In this document: piece after piece, positions 21,885 to 33,125 of the stretch
Position numbering within the stretch: the stretch's first letter is position 1
Layout: each line of letters begins with the position of its first letter
Assembly: GCA_024734495.1 (NCBI GenBank)
Contig: JALMQS010000075.1
Coordinates: 3,960,935-4,024,934 of the forward strand
Origin: Forficula auricularia
Taxonomy: Eukaryota > Arthropoda > Insecta > Dermaptera > Forficulidae
Direction: 5' to 3'
DNA: 64,000 nt
The notes under the pieces: generated by a model
What the model was told of the DNA's origin: nothing
Database searches by the model: none
The model's input: the letters and a program-made list of their open reading frames with translations, nothing else
Made by a program: the position numbers and the translations under genes

Positions 21885-22085
21885 GAATTTAATTTTTAGG
21901 ACAGATTCTAAGATTTTAATAGAAATATTATTAAATTGCGATATCAGAGGGGATTCATCCCCCAGGAGTCGAACCTGAGAACTAACATGCTTTCCAGGAA
22001 GTCAGCTCACCCTCTGATATCGCAATTTAATAATATTTTTATTAAAATCTTAGAATCTGTCCTAAAAATTAAATTATTTCTCTTA
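21885..22085. repeat. Palindrome with tRNA-like centre
   Basis: The arms match as inverted repeats of about 75 bp: AATTTTTAGGACAGATTCTA on the left and its complement near 22065 on the right, continuing through AATTGCGATATCAGAGG. The unpaired centre, read on the minus strand, contains GAGCTGACTTCCTGG and GGTTCGACTCC, close to pol III A- and B-boxes. The distance between them is about 30 bases. It is not a normal tRNA gene because the flanking arms replace an acceptor stem. Confidence 0.7.
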
Positions 22086-22761
22086 TAAACAATATAGTTC
22101 CGAAGAAATTAAATTCCAAAGATAGTTTTTCAGACTCTTATACATTGCACTATACGGAATATCGGAAAGTTTACATACATATTTAATTATAATTAAGAAA
22201 CTCTTCTTACCATTGTTATAAAAAACTAAACCAACATTAAACAATTACTAATATATTTTTTGAGAAAATTTTAATTCACAGTTTCTGAGATAATAAAGAA
22301 TAAATAATGAAAAATATATGATGAAAAATTTACACTAAAAACAAGCTGGCAACAACGCATAAAAAGTGGGTTAATTTTAGTAATTTTTTTTATGTTTTTT
22401 CGCTTCAGCCATTGTCAACAGCTTTCAATCGCTTATTAAGAACTTTTTGTTTTATAAATCTCCCTTTATAATGTACTTTATCTGAAATTTCTATGATAAA
22501 ATATATACAAGCTCGAATTTGCCAAACGATCACGGGATTGGCTAGTAGTGGTACATAAACAGCAAAAAGTTTTGGGCTTATGAATTATGAATCCTTATTG
22601 TCTGTTCTATATTCCCTAGCATTAACTTTATACTAGTATTGTCGCGAAACCAGTACCTTAATGAAAAAATACAATCTTTATAAAACAATCATGGAACGTT
22701 TATTTTGAAAATTTCCTCTTTATCAATAGACATTTTTTAAAAATTTGAAAAAAGAAAAAAA
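22086..22761. other. AT-rich, no gene recognised
   Basis: No supported feature. Confidence 0.6.
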
Positions 22762-23039
22762 AATGTTGTTTTTGCTAATGTTTCGAAATCAACCCTAAGA
22801 AATTAAATATTTTGATAACAGGCAATTGTACAAATTGTCCTGGTGACCAGATTAATATAATAATACTTAATTATTAATAATAATAATAATAATACTTAAT
22901 TAATAAAAATAATAATAATGAATTAATATAATTAATAAATAATTAGTAATCTGGTCACCAGGACAATTTGTACAATTGCCTGTTATCAAAATATTTAATT
23001 TCTTAGGGTTGTTTTCGAAACATTAGCGAAAACAACATT
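22762..23039. repeat. Large palindrome with (TAA)n loop
   Basis: Arms of about 90 bp (22762-22852 and 22949-23039) are almost perfect inverses: ATGTTG...AAATATTTTGATAACAGG, CAATTGTACAAATTGTCCTG, GTGACCAGATTA. The roughly 96-bp centre is TAA/TAT-rich. Near identity of the arms suggests recent origin or arm-to-arm correction. No target duplication is clear. Confidence 0.85.
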
Positions 23040-23044
23040 TAATT

Positions 23045-23107
23045 GAAAAGTTTTTGTTTTGCCGAGAGTAGCAGAGTTGTTGATTCACAAAGAGAAACAA
23101 AGAGGTT
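23045..23107 (+). repeat. GCCGAGAGTAGCAG repeat, interrupted
   Basis: TTGCCGAGAGTAGCAGAGTT, then GATTCAC and AAAGAGAAACAAAGAGG. It matches 60058-60110 base for base over most of its length. At 60 kb the sequence continues TTGTCCTCTGCTTG; here it is cut by a LINE tail. Confidence 0.8.
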
Positions 23108-23230
23108 TTTTTTTTTTTTTTTTTAATGATATTGATGAGAGAAGGAGATACACCAGAAGGTGGATCCCCTAAAGGCTTGTATGGGCTGGCCCCTCAATCG
23201 TGAAAAGAAGAGAGTAGAAGGAAAAGAAGC
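23108..23230 (-). mobile_element. Severely 5'-truncated LINE copy (3' tail only)
   Basis: On the minus strand it ends in about 20 A residues (T-run on + at about 23107-23125). The + strand following the T-run reads AATGATATTGATGAGAGAAG, then a TACACCAGAAGG block and TGGCCCCTCAATCGTG. This matches the tail of the 57-58 kb LINE (57180-57290). Only about 100 bp of the element is present. It interrupts a repeat found intact at 60.1 kb. Confidence 0.8.
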
Positions 23231-23445
23231 CGGGATCACGAGCCAATCTCAGAAACTTAGATACAATTCAATATCCAATTTACTAAGGTTTTAGGGGCTT
23301 CGAGCAGTGGTAAATTCTCCGCGCGATAAATTCGGTTAAATTTATCTCCCACTTATCAGTTCCTTTTATTAGTTCCTAGCTCTCCAGCAGTGACGAAAGA
23401 ACACCAAGTTTTCAATATCCATATGATATTGACTCCATGAAAAAC
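23231..23445. other. Mixed unique sequence, no gene
   Basis: Slightly GC-richer, with no recognisable coding or RNA feature. Confidence 0.5.
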
Positions 23446-23465
23446 ATTTATAATTGAAGAAAGAC

Positions 23466-23500
23466 TGATGATGAAGACCAAGTCTTCGAAACTATAGTCT
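23466..23500 (+). ncRNA. Hammerhead-ribozyme-like core, intact boxes
   Basis: CTGATGA (23466-23472), one extra T, GAAGAC-CAA-GTCTTC (perfect 6-bp helix II), GAAAC (23489-23493), TATA, GTC. Flanking AGA before the box and TC after GTC could give two pairs of helix I. The extra base after CTGATGA departs from the consensus. Downstream TCAAACAAATAAA matches the decayed copy at 17.39 kb. Activity is inferred, not shown. Confidence 0.4.
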
Positions 23501-23529
23501 CAAACAAATAAATAATATATATACAGATA

Positions 23530-23600
23530 TATCATCTCGATATATATGTGTGTATGTTTATTTGCATCAAGCAGAGGACAACCTCTTTGTTTCCCTTTGG
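23530..23600 (-). repeat. Motif D copy
   Basis: GTATGTTTATTTGCATCAAG, then CAGAGGACAACCTCTTTG. On the minus strand this is the same motif found at 60.1 kb, here close to an intact hammerhead-like core. Confidence 0.75.
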
Positions 23601-23700
23601 AAAACAACATTTTTTTTCTTTTTTCAAATTTTTAAAAATTTCTATTGATAAAGGGGGAATTTTTCCCGAAACGTTTAGTTTCACAATAAAAGTTGTTAAG
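23601..23700 (+). repeat. TTGATAAAGGG / CCCGAAACG hairpin
   Basis: TTGATAAAGGGGGAA, TTT, TTCCCGAAACG: a stem flanked by boxes like the hammerhead-like group but with TTGATAAA. The reverse-oriented equivalent is at 37070-37098. Confidence 0.55.
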
Positions 23701-23998
23701 AGTGTTTTATAGAGATTTATATTTTTTTTTCATTATATATATACCTATATATGAAGAATTGATGGAAGGAAGCACAAGGACAATGAAAAATAAAACCTCG
23801 AATAGGAAAAATGTTTATTTTAAACGGAATTAAATTTAAACCCTGAAGAAGGAAGGAAAAGAAATGTCGGTTTTTGAGGTTGAAAGTGACATTCCAATAA
23901 ATTTCTTTTATTCGGAATTTTATTTTTCATTATTCTGGCTGCCTTCCATAAATTCTCGATAGAAATTCTGCCAGTCCGTTTCTTCAAATAAATATACA
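23701..23998 (+). repeat. Single-arm CTGAAGAAGGAAGG repeat
   Basis: ACCCTGAAGAAGGAAGG, AAAAG, AAATGTCGGTTTT, and later TTCTGGCTGCCTTCC. Both parts also occur in the foldback at 38.8-39.2 kb (CTGAAGAAGG..., GTCGGTTTG, GGGCTGCCTTCG), so this is a related single arm. Confidence 0.55.
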
Positions 23999-24190
23999 GT
24001 AAACTCTCGACAATTCGAACCTCGATAATTCGAACTCTTCAGCCGTTAAAAAAATGCTGTGTATTTTGATACGCTCGATAAATCAAAATCTTTTTCGCAA
24101 CAAGAGGGTGAGAGAATGTTCTATTATATAATTCGAACTATGCAAGTTCCCTTCTTTATAATTCGAATTTTTCCTAGCAAAAAACTATTC
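23999..24190 (+). mobile_element. Truncated pogo-like MITE end
   Basis: After TA, CAGTAAACTCTCGACAATTC begins a segment that matches the right end of the 10.56 kb MITE in reverse: repeated TCGATAATTCGAAC, AAAAATGCT, AGAGAATGTTCTA, TTATAATTCGAATTTTTCC. The second terminus is missing. Confidence 0.75.
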
Positions 24191-24424
24191 TTAATTTTTA
24201 CTTTATCCAATGCGAAGCATGGGAGAAAGTATTGGAATCGCTCTCGCGGCAAGCGCCACTTCAAAGGGTCCTCAGGTAAAGACTACGGAACCCATGGACT
24301 CAATTAAGGTCACAAATTGAAGTATTCAATGAGATTGAATTTTAGCACGTGACGGTTTTGCCAAAAATTACCTGGAATCTCGTCGAGAGGCCAAAAAGTG
24401 CCATTTTTTTTGGAAGTGCGTGGG
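24191..24424. other. Short GC-richer patch, no gene
   Basis: CGAAGCATGGGAGAAAG and CGCGGCAAGCGCCACTTC stand out in composition, but no frame gives a recognised protein. Confidence 0.4.
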
Positions 24425-24456
24425 GATGGATGTATGTATGTGTGTGTGTGTGTTAT
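24425..24456 (+). repeat. TGTATG/TG microsatellite
   Basis: GGATGGATGTATGTATGTG continues as (TG)n. A simple repeat. Confidence 0.9.
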
Positions 24457-24459
24457 CGT

Positions 24460-27325
24460 TTTTTTCGTCCACGATTTTTTCCACACGCGCTGATTGAAAT
24501 GAAATTGAAAACCTACCATTAGTTTAACAAAATGAAGCGCTGATTAGTTTTTGGTACATATCGGTCCGCAAACATTAGTACTTTAGGACAATTTTTAAAT
24601 AATGGAGACAGTGTCCTGAAACACTCATTTGACTACGTATCAATAACAGGAGTCAGAATTAAACTTGAGTTCGGTATTGTATGTACCGGTTGTCTTGTCA
24701 TGTTTAAGCCGAACAGTGTTTATTTGAATATGAAATTAAAATGGACCAACTAGAGTGGATATAATTCTGTCCGACAAGTCGTTATATATTCAGTGCTTTT
24801 GTTTCCCTAAAAACAAAACAATATAATTCTTACTAACCTAATATTATTATTTACAATGAAAATACTAATTTCAATGAAAGCATTATATAAATTATAGGGA
24901 TGTTACTAATAATAATTCTCTGACCCAAGACTAACGGAAGGAATATCCGTGCCCCTGATGATATATTCGCAATAATTTAAATAAATAGTCTCAAATTTTG
25001 ATTTAAATCTAGTAGTATAGCTTATAAAACTATACGAGCTCAGAGATTTTAAATATTGGACAGAATAAAATCATAATGTAGTTAATAATTATCAGTCTTA
25101 AGACCCGTTTAACCCAACTTCTTGCCTTCACCTGATACAATTTTCCATTTTATCAATTTTCAAAAAAGTCCCACACTCAAATTTTTGAGTTCAGTGGTCA
25201 CCAAAAATTTTAATTAAATATAGCTTTCAATGATATATTCGAAACTGGGTGTTTTACTTTTAACTAGTCTTTTAGTTTTTGTGTACCTATTATGAAAAAA
25301 ATCCTTTATCTAAGCAGTCTTCATATTTTTTTCTTTATACCTATACATATATACAAAATAAGCTAATATTTTTTATAATTAATTTTATTTACTATTATTA
25401 TTTTCTATCATTATCGTCCTAGAAAAAAATACAAAAAATCATCTATTTTTTAAACATTGTCCCAAATCTTTGTGACGATATGATTAGTATTCTTTTAATT
25501 TTAAGGGTTACTAAAGGCAATGAATGTAAATAAATTAATTATTAAATATATTTTAATTGTTTATCAGGTATTACTTTTTGAATACCTACTTCCAGATGTA
25601 TCTAATCATATACTCATATGGGTACGCGTATCCCTCCCACTGGACTTCTTTGTTATGGTTATCAGTACATATTAGTACGTTCACTGTTTCCGTGTTGACC
25701 AATTGCGACATCTCGCCTATTTTTATGTTCGTGAGTAGCGAGTACATTTGGCAAAATTCGTTTGATTCCGAGGTGATTCGATGAAAAAAATTACTCTAAG
25801 TCCAACCCCTTTTAGTCGCCTTCTATGACAGGCAGGGGAGAGTGTTTATCAAACCACTGCTATGGTTAATAATAACAAAAATATTGTATAAGCACAACAC
25901 TTGACATATCATACACGCTACCTCCTCGTATATTTATATAATTTTATCTCCATTATTTCTATTTCTTAAGTCCAAAAAATGGTTTTTGAAAATTTTTGAA
26001 GATTTGTGTGTATTTATGTTAATGTTAATCTAGCTCATTTGTTTGATCAACATTTTGAAATTATTATATGAATACATATAGAGGCTTTACTAATAAAGAT
26101 GTCAATCTATTTCTAAATTTTTAATCGAATACTAAATTCGAGAAGTTTTTCAATTTTATTTTTTTCGAAATTCTTCAAAAAGTGTTTGGGAAATTTGATG
26201 AAAAAAAATTTATTTAGGTCTACAAAAAATTGTAAAAATTATATTTTAAGAAATATTAAATATTATTAGAAAAGATCTAATATCACAGAAGCAACTTGAA
26301 ATAAATATTATAATTATAATTGATGTTTATCTTATTAATGGGACACCAAATTAATCTTCACAAAGACGTTAAGTAATAGACATAGAAACATTTTTTAAAA
26401 ACACTCAGGATACCTTGAAACATAAAGATTAATAAAAATATGATCACAATATTTCCTCATTATACATATATTAGAGAGATAAAGAATAAAATATAAAAAC
26501 ATGTTTAACAATTATTTACAGTTGAAATTTGTTTGTCGAGATGATATTCAGAAAGCTTTATTTCATTCAGAATGAAAATTTAAATTTAATTCACTCTGTC
26601 ACCGAAATTCTAATTTCTAAAGCCCATTAATCTCTCTGACTCTGTTGAATATCGAATTCGATTGGAAATACCTTTTCTTTAAAAGAAGAATTTAGTTGGT
26701 TTTGTGAAAAAAAATCGTGACTTTAGTATAAATGAAAGTAATTAAAACTTGAACTATCAATTATATTCTTTTCTGACTAAATAAATTAGAGAATCGTTAA
26801 TAAATAATCTTAATCGACGTGTGGTAGACGTCTAGTCAATTTTACAATGAAATAACCAGTAGTTATACAAGCAAAACTTCGCGGATGGACTATTCTGCCA
26901 AACTGACAATTTGTTTTCGTTTTATCGTGCAGAAGGTTTTAGACTAATTTTAAATTATATCTTTTGGCTTTCAATTTTGAAGCTGACTCCATATCAAGGG
27001 CGGGGGGTGACTTTTCAACCTGGGGATGCTATCCAAAAAATAGACCTTCATTTTTATTCTTTGTTCCTTTTTGCAAAATTTATCGATAGCCGCATCTTAG
27101 AATTTTTCGTTATTTTTTTTTTCAAATTTAACATTAGATTTTTTATTAATTGATATTTAAACAGAGCGGATAATTCATATTCATTTCAGCTTTTTTTGGT
27201 GATGTTTTAATTCTTTTCATAGTTGAAAACTGACTGACGCGCTCGTAGAAGGCATAATGTATTAAATCACGCATAAAAATAAATTTTTGCTCATTGTGCT
27301 TTAAAATGTTTGAAACGCGGAGAAA
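24460..27325. other. AT-rich, no gene recognised
   Basis: Long stretch with only short chance frames, for example 25557-25784 and 26911-27153, which are rich in F/I/Y and lack any recognised motif. A small patch at 26990-27020 is G-rich. No element ends were found. Confidence 0.55.
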
Positions 27326-27329
27326 AATA

Positions 27330-27450
27330 TTTTTCAAATATGATTTTTTTCTTTTCCGATACCCACGATAAGCCAAGAATAGAAAGTCAAAAGTTCTTTT
27401 GTATATACATAGTACTGATTAGATTTTGGAATTTCTGGTTCAAAAGGCAG
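27330..27450 (-). repeat. Family C fragment, reversed
   Basis: Minus strand: AAATCTAATCAGTACT, then AAGAACTTTTGACTTTC, TCTTGGCTTATCGTGGGTAT, CGG. The same ordered blocks occur at 32.7 kb (+), with weaker versions at 33.6 and 53.4 kb. Confidence 0.6.
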
Positions 27451-28960
27451 AAAATATTCTTTGAATTATTCTATTGAGATTTTAAGAGGATGTTATAGTA
27501 TAGACATAAATGAACAATTTATAATTTAAGATTATTAATCATTACCATAGCAGGTCTAGTGTACCGAGTCTTGAAAAAAATTTCACTTTTTTATCATTTA
27601 ATGTCCGGGTGAGCGATTCTTTCATTAGAATCTGATCGATGAAAATAAACATAAAGAGCGCGGATACAATCTCTCTTTCTTTTAGCTATATTACAAGAAA
27701 GGCAAATACAAGTTCACACCTTTTTCAGACTATTAGAGACTAATTTCTTAATTTCTATTATTCTAGGAATGGCCTTTTGCACTCGAACCAAAACTATACT
27801 CGTTATAGAGAGAGAGAATATTCAATTGGATTTCATTAAAGCAAATAATTTTTCCCAACCATCTTTTAGTTCCTCTTTCACAATTAATTTTTTTAATGCA
27901 ATTTATAGATTTTAAATGAAAGTCATTGGACGAGTAGATGTAAATTAATTAATTCACTTTTTAACCACATAAAACCAAAGAATTTTCCACAAGATAGCTG
28001 AAGTGATTCAAATAGGAAATCTGGAATATTTTTTTCATTTTCTTTAAATTTGCTAATGTTAAAAAGCTCTGTAAATTTTAAATTTTAAATAACGTTAAAT
28101 GAATTAGTTGTATAGTATTTATAAAAGTGTTTTAAAAATTTACAAATTATCAAATAAATCACGGATGAAAATACTCGTGACATTTTGGAATTTGCGGGAT
28201 AAATAGAGAAGGTAGAGAAGCTCTTCTTCAAAGAAGACAAGGGTACCCACAGAGGGGGGGGGGGTTAAGACGCAGAGTGCGTCAATGAAATTTTCTGGAG
28301 GAGGATTGAAAATTGTTGCAAAATTAGCATTCAGCACTAATTCTTTAGATGTGAATTTAATATAATGTACAATGGGGTGGGGGGCGGGGGTTAATTTAAA
28401 ATGAAATTGAAGGGGGAGTACTTTTCGTGAAAATGGGAGTGGGTTGGTCATAAAGCTAGGGGGGCACCCCTGAAGAAGAGTAAAATCTATAAGCAGAAAT
28501 GTCATTAAAAACTTTGTTAAAATAATGGCGAGAGCTCTCAGAGTGTTTTTTATCGAGACCGCTGGAGCATTAATGTGGATAATTAAAAATTAAAAAATAA
28601 ACATTTTAATATTAGTCGATAGATTAATTACAAATAGTGAATTTGTTTTAGTAAAAAGTAGTTAAAAATTAAAATGTTATAACTGAATCCAGAATCAATT
28701 GCTTAATAATATATGAGGTAAGTTCGGGTACATTTCTCTCATTTGCAAATGTACAAAGGGAATTTTCAAAAATATGATTAAATGTAGTGTTTTGTTTCCA
28801 GAATGTGAGATGTCATTTGAAAAAACTAAATAAAAAATAAATTAAGTTTTATGACTCCGAGATACAAAATACTATTTTTCAATCATTTGAAAATTCACCA
28901 ATAAATAATTTTTCAATTACTAAAAAAATCATATTTAATGTTTTTAATAGTTATGGCACT
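27451..28960. other. AT-rich, G-run patch, no confirmed gene
   Basis: A 121-codon minus frame at 28140-28505 lies over G-rich + strand runs (about 28254-28265 and 28377-28391). It is proline-rich and contains FNPPPENFIDALCVLTPPP. I do not recognise it. The composition suggests a repeat rather than a host exon. Confidence 0.4.
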
Positions 28961-29430
28961 TCTTCTTATTATAACCACCATTCACTCGCTCTTCCAATAT
29001 GTCCATTCCATTCCTGGTGAGCTATTTTGCTGTCTTGAATTTGGCATGCCTCTCTCCATCTATTCTCTCTACTTTATTCCATCTGCTCTTGCGGATGATT
29101 GTTCTTATGGCTTTCATTCCTGCTGTCCTTAATAGGTGTTTTGTTTTGCTGGACTCAGCACGTGATTCCCATCTATAGCTCAATATGGGTCTCACCATAG
29201 TTTTATTTATTTTCACCTTGGCTTCTCTGGTCAAGAATTTATTATTTCATGAGATATATCACTTAAAAGTCTTGATATACTTGACCCTTATTGCTTGTTG
29301 TTTAACCTGCCTAAAGTTGTTACGGTCGCTTGTAATGGCAATTCCAAGATAGGTGAAAGACATTACTTGATCTGATATCTTTTCTTTAATATCTAGCTTG
29401 CATCTTAGAAATAAAAAAAGATTCGATTTT
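28960..29430 (-). pseudogene. LINE reverse-transcriptase C-terminal relic
   Basis: On the minus strand the order is LRCKLDIKEKISDQVMSFTY, LGIAITSDRNNFRQVKQQA, a few stops, then FLTREAKVKINKTMVRPILS, Y, and SKTKHLLRTAGMKAIRTI. This follows the layout of the region after the RT domain in many insect endonuclease-RT LINEs (FKYLG-ITS..., K-KI-KT-VRP-L-YG-E-W). Stops after YIKTFK and YIS and again near residue 70 of the last segment make it non-functional. It differs from the LINE at 57 kb. Confidence 0.65.
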
Positions 29431-30695
29431 GTTTTTTTTCTAGAGATAAATTCATTTTCTTAAGAATGAATTCAACTACGCCATGGAGTTACAAGTTTCA
29501 AAAACTATATATAGATAGGGCATATTCAAGACTTAAAGAATACATCCTATTGGTTTTAATAAAAAGCTAACTTTCTAAAAAAAGTATACACCTCTTTAAA
29601 AAACGAAATTTAAAAAATAAAACTTAAGTCATGCTTAAAGAATGGTTTATTTTACATTCAGTCTGATAGCTAAAGAATATTCATGTATGAAGGATGACGA
29701 TCTGAAGCAGCAGAAGGTTAAGAAGATGGGCTGAGAAACAGAAGAACAAATTTAAATTAATTCCAGAGTTGAGTAATATTTAAATAATATAAAAAGAAAT
29801 TCAATCAATGAGTTATTTTAATTAAAGAGGATTAAAATTATTCTTAATGCATGTATGGTGGGAATCAAAATAAAAAGGGGAGGGGGTGAGATAATGCAAA
29901 AATTAATTCAATGAAAATAAAATCAATATAGATAAAAGATAGCTTACTGTTAGAATAACTATATAGTCATCTCGAAGAGTTGAACCAATCATTTTCGTAC
30001 GTGTAGAAAGAATCGAGACAGTATATAGGTATACTAGAAAAAAAACAATTGGAGTATAGGTATATAGTGGTAAATAAAGTAAAAAAAAAATATTTAACTT
30101 AAAAATTAAAATTGTAAATGAAAACAAAAATTAATTTGAAAACCTTCCTTCCCTTTTAGTCAGCTCCTAGGTAAAAATAATTTATTATTTTTTTATAAGT
30201 ATGTGTTTGGATGTGTAAATTGATGTAGAGGCCAGATTATAAAAAACAATTATTGGCTTACATTATTTGTTGAATTAGGGATCCATAAATTGAAATTTGA
30301 AAGGCATTTTAAATGACCTTTAAAAAATATTTTATATAAAGATAATTACACTGATTAATAATCAAATTGTGAAAAAATTAAATGAACATTAGATATTTTA
30401 TCATCTTGACTAGTAGAATATATAGATATGTTATTACTCTTTTTTGAATTCCAGTTATAATGATCAAGTTTTCAAATAAATCGAAAGCTATACATTGTTT
30501 TTACGTATTTCTATTGATCGCATCGTACCTGATAACTTGCTAATTTATAGACTAAAGAAGGTGGATATACAGTATAATTAATATTTTGTATATTGATTAA
30601 ATATAAAATCAAATATTTTTTTTAAAAATAAATATAATTTAATTATTTTAGAAAATGATAATTACCTTCGCTAATAATGAGTGAGTAAAATCAGG
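29431..30695. other. AT-rich, no gene recognised
   Basis: No supported feature. A short G-run lies near 29877. Confidence 0.6.
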
Positions 30696-31920
30696 AATCT
30701 TGCCTCTGGAAATAGATCCGCTTCTTTTTCTTTTCTTTCTGTAACATTCAACTGAATTGATTAGTAGTAACTTCCGTTTACCTCATACTCATATGAATAG
30801 AAAGAATGAAGCGAACGGAAGAAAGAGCGAATCGCCACTCTGATCGCGGAAATCCAATATTTAACCCTTAAATAAAAGGTATTTATTTATTTATTTTTAA
30901 ACGGACCGAACGTTGGGAGCCTGAAGAAAAATGCGTTATTGAGGAATTTAATTTTTTGGATTACGAACTAAACGAGGCCAGGGCAAGCTTAAAGAGATCC
31001 TACTTAGCCTAAAGAGACCTAAGAGAAGGGTTATATTTAATGGTAACGCAATGCACACGGACCCCACAAAACCGGGGCGGTGGGGTCCTTGCGCCCTTGG
31101 TCACAAGGCAGAGACTCTTCACAGGCTAGTCCTGAGAAGACAGACACGGAACTACCTTCCTGGACCTGTCTAGGCCATAGAGCCACCTCAAACCTCTCCT
31201 CAGACACAACGAACATATTAGGCTCCGGAAACGTAGAAACACAAAACAGACACATTTAGAAGACCTGGACCACAATCTTTGAAAAGTCAGATCGCATCGG
31301 TCACTCCCTTAAGAATTCATTTCGTGAATCGAACAAGAGAATTCCATCAACCTTATCTCTCTGATGGAATCTTTATTCTAAAGCGAAAGGGGTGCAAAAT
31401 AGATCAGATTCTTAAGAGTTAAACACATAATGAGAAATGCATCAAAGGCCTAAGATGGTTGACACCGAAGATGTTGTCTTCACGAATGGAATTCGGAAGA
31501 GAGACTGCAGGTCCATATAAAGAAACATATAATATTCTCAACGTTGGCATGGTGTATCCCCCTTCCCCCCTAATTTCTAAATCTATCTATCTAAAATGTG
31601 AATTGACTAGAATTTTGAAATTTATTTTAATTAATCGAAAAATTGTATTTCAACTGAATTTCAATTCACGAAGATTCAATCTATAGAAGCTAAATAATTT
31701 ACTTATTGGTGATTAATGATGATGATGAGGGTGATCCCACGGTGGGCGAGGAGATTTTTCTAATAAAAAGAACTGAAAATGGATAAATTAAAATAAAAAA
31801 ATTCTAAATCTTACTTTGACATCTGAGAGATCTAGAATGTTCGTAGAGAAGAGATGACCTGGATGTGTCACCTCGAACTGGCGGGCGGGCCTCGCTCGGC
31901 CATAGATGTTCATTATATAG
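30696..31920. other. GC-richer patch of unknown origin
   Basis: Composition is more balanced, especially 31040-31260. There a 72-codon minus frame reads MCLFCVSTFPEPNMF...GPCALRYH, and other minus frames also stay open for long stretches, as in LINE 5' regions. No domain is recognised. A direct GCCTAAAGAGA-type repeat occurs near 30986-31020. It could be a diverged retroelement fragment or a non-coding exon. Confidence 0.35.
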
Positions 31921-32081
31921 TATTAGTAGAGCGCATACCTCTAATAAAAAGAAAGTACATATTTATCAAAATCCACAACGCATTGATTAAATAAAATATA
32001 TATTTATTTGAATTTAAATATATAATAATTTGTATTTAAAATTATGCGAAATAAAAGTTAATTAATATAAATAAAGTTTTA

Positions 32082-32395
32082 TTGAAGGAGACAATAAAAG
32101 AGTGTGTCTTCTGCTGGAATTATAATTTTATTTTTTTATAACGAGACTATAGTTCGAGGGCTTTGCCCTCTTCATCAGTCTATTACAATTAATTCACAGG
32201 AATTAATTTATGAATTCATAAATTAATTCCTGTGAATCCATTGTAATAGACTGATGAAGAGGGCAAAGCCCTCCGAAACTATAGTCTCGTTATAAAAAAT
32301 AAAATTTATAATTCCAGCAGAAGACACACTCTTTTATTGTCTCCTTCAATATATAAAAATTCTGCTACTCTCGGCAAAAACTTTCAATTTAAAGT
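32082..32395. mobile_element. Foldback element, family F copy 3 (best preserved)
   Basis: Starts TTGAAGGAGACAATAAAAGA, then GTGTGTCTTCTGCTGG; the inverted arm ends near 32349 and is followed by CTGCTACTCTCGGCAAAAA. The centre adds its own palindrome around AATTAATTTATGAATTCATA. Arms are almost identical, suggesting recency. Confidence 0.85.
32251..32286 (+). ncRNA. Hammerhead-ribozyme-like core, family F
   Basis: CTGATGA, A, GAGGGC-AAA-GCCCTC, C, GAAAC, TATA, GTC. All boxes are intact, though the last stem pair is an A/C mismatch. The opposite arm (about 32143-32177, minus) has lost one A from GAAAC. Helix I would rely on AGA before the box and TC after GTC and is weak. Confidence 0.4.
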
Positions 32396-32639
32396 TTTAA
32401 TAAATAAAGACAAAAGGGAAAACTTTTTCAAGATTCGGTACGTTTTCGTTAATAAGCTATGCAAATTAAAGAAATTTCGTGATTTTAATATAATAATATT
32501 TTAATTGGTTCAACTATTAATTTATTTCAAAATAAATTAATTAATTCAAAAATAAAGTGAAATTGAAATACTTGGCTTATTATTTTAAATCAAAACAAAA
32601 TATTAAATTATCAATAAAATCATTCAAAAAATATGTTTT

Positions 32640-32945
32640 TGAATTTTTAAACCGGGTTCTCTGAAGCTAGAGAGCACAAAATCTAATTTGTTCTTCGCAT
32701 TAGAAATACACACATTTGGTTACCAGAACGAACTTTCTTTGGCTTTTAGTTCTTGACTTATCGTGGGTATCGGGATTCAGACATATACTAGTAAGCAGAA
32801 AAATAAAATGATGGTTGAAAAAAATTATCATAATTTTTTCACTTTCCATCCACAATGAAACAAAACAAAAGTTTTTGGAATGAATTTGTCTGCCATCCGG
32901 GCGTATTGAGTAAAAATACGATTTAAGTAAAGGCAGAACTTAGGG
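32640..32945 (+). repeat. Family C repeat
   Basis: GGTTCTCTGAAGCTAGAGAG, AAAATCTAATTTGTTC, AGAACGAACTTTCTTTGG, CTTATCGTGGGTATCGGGAT, TCAGACATA, ATGATGGTTGAAAA, CCGGGCGTATTGAGTAAAAA. The blocks recur in the same order at 33.56 and 53.39 kb. No ORF is conserved; the class is unknown. Confidence 0.7.
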
Positions 32946-33074
32946 AAAAAATTTACCAAAATAGTCATAGCTTCCTGTTTTAACACTACTATATGTTCTC
33001 ATTGGAGATTTTTCCAAGTAAAATATAAGCCACTTTTGGTAACAATTTTTAAATAAATATCAGGTTTCAAAAGT

Positions 33075-33125
33075 TGTACATGCCTCGTAATCAAGCTAGA
33101 CCGGGTTCAAGCCCGACTCTCGGTA
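33075..33125 (+). repeat. tRNA-like T-arm with flanks
   Basis: CCGGGTTCAAGCCCG has a 4-bp stem and a TTCAAG-type loop, matching a pol III B-box. Upstream CTCGTAATCAAGCTAG is not a good A-box. Probably the tail of a tRNA-derived SINE. Confidence 0.45.

Noticed and set aside
28140..28505. 121-codon minus-strand ORF
   Set aside because: Proline-rich translation of G-run-containing repeats, no recognised domain, no splice context.
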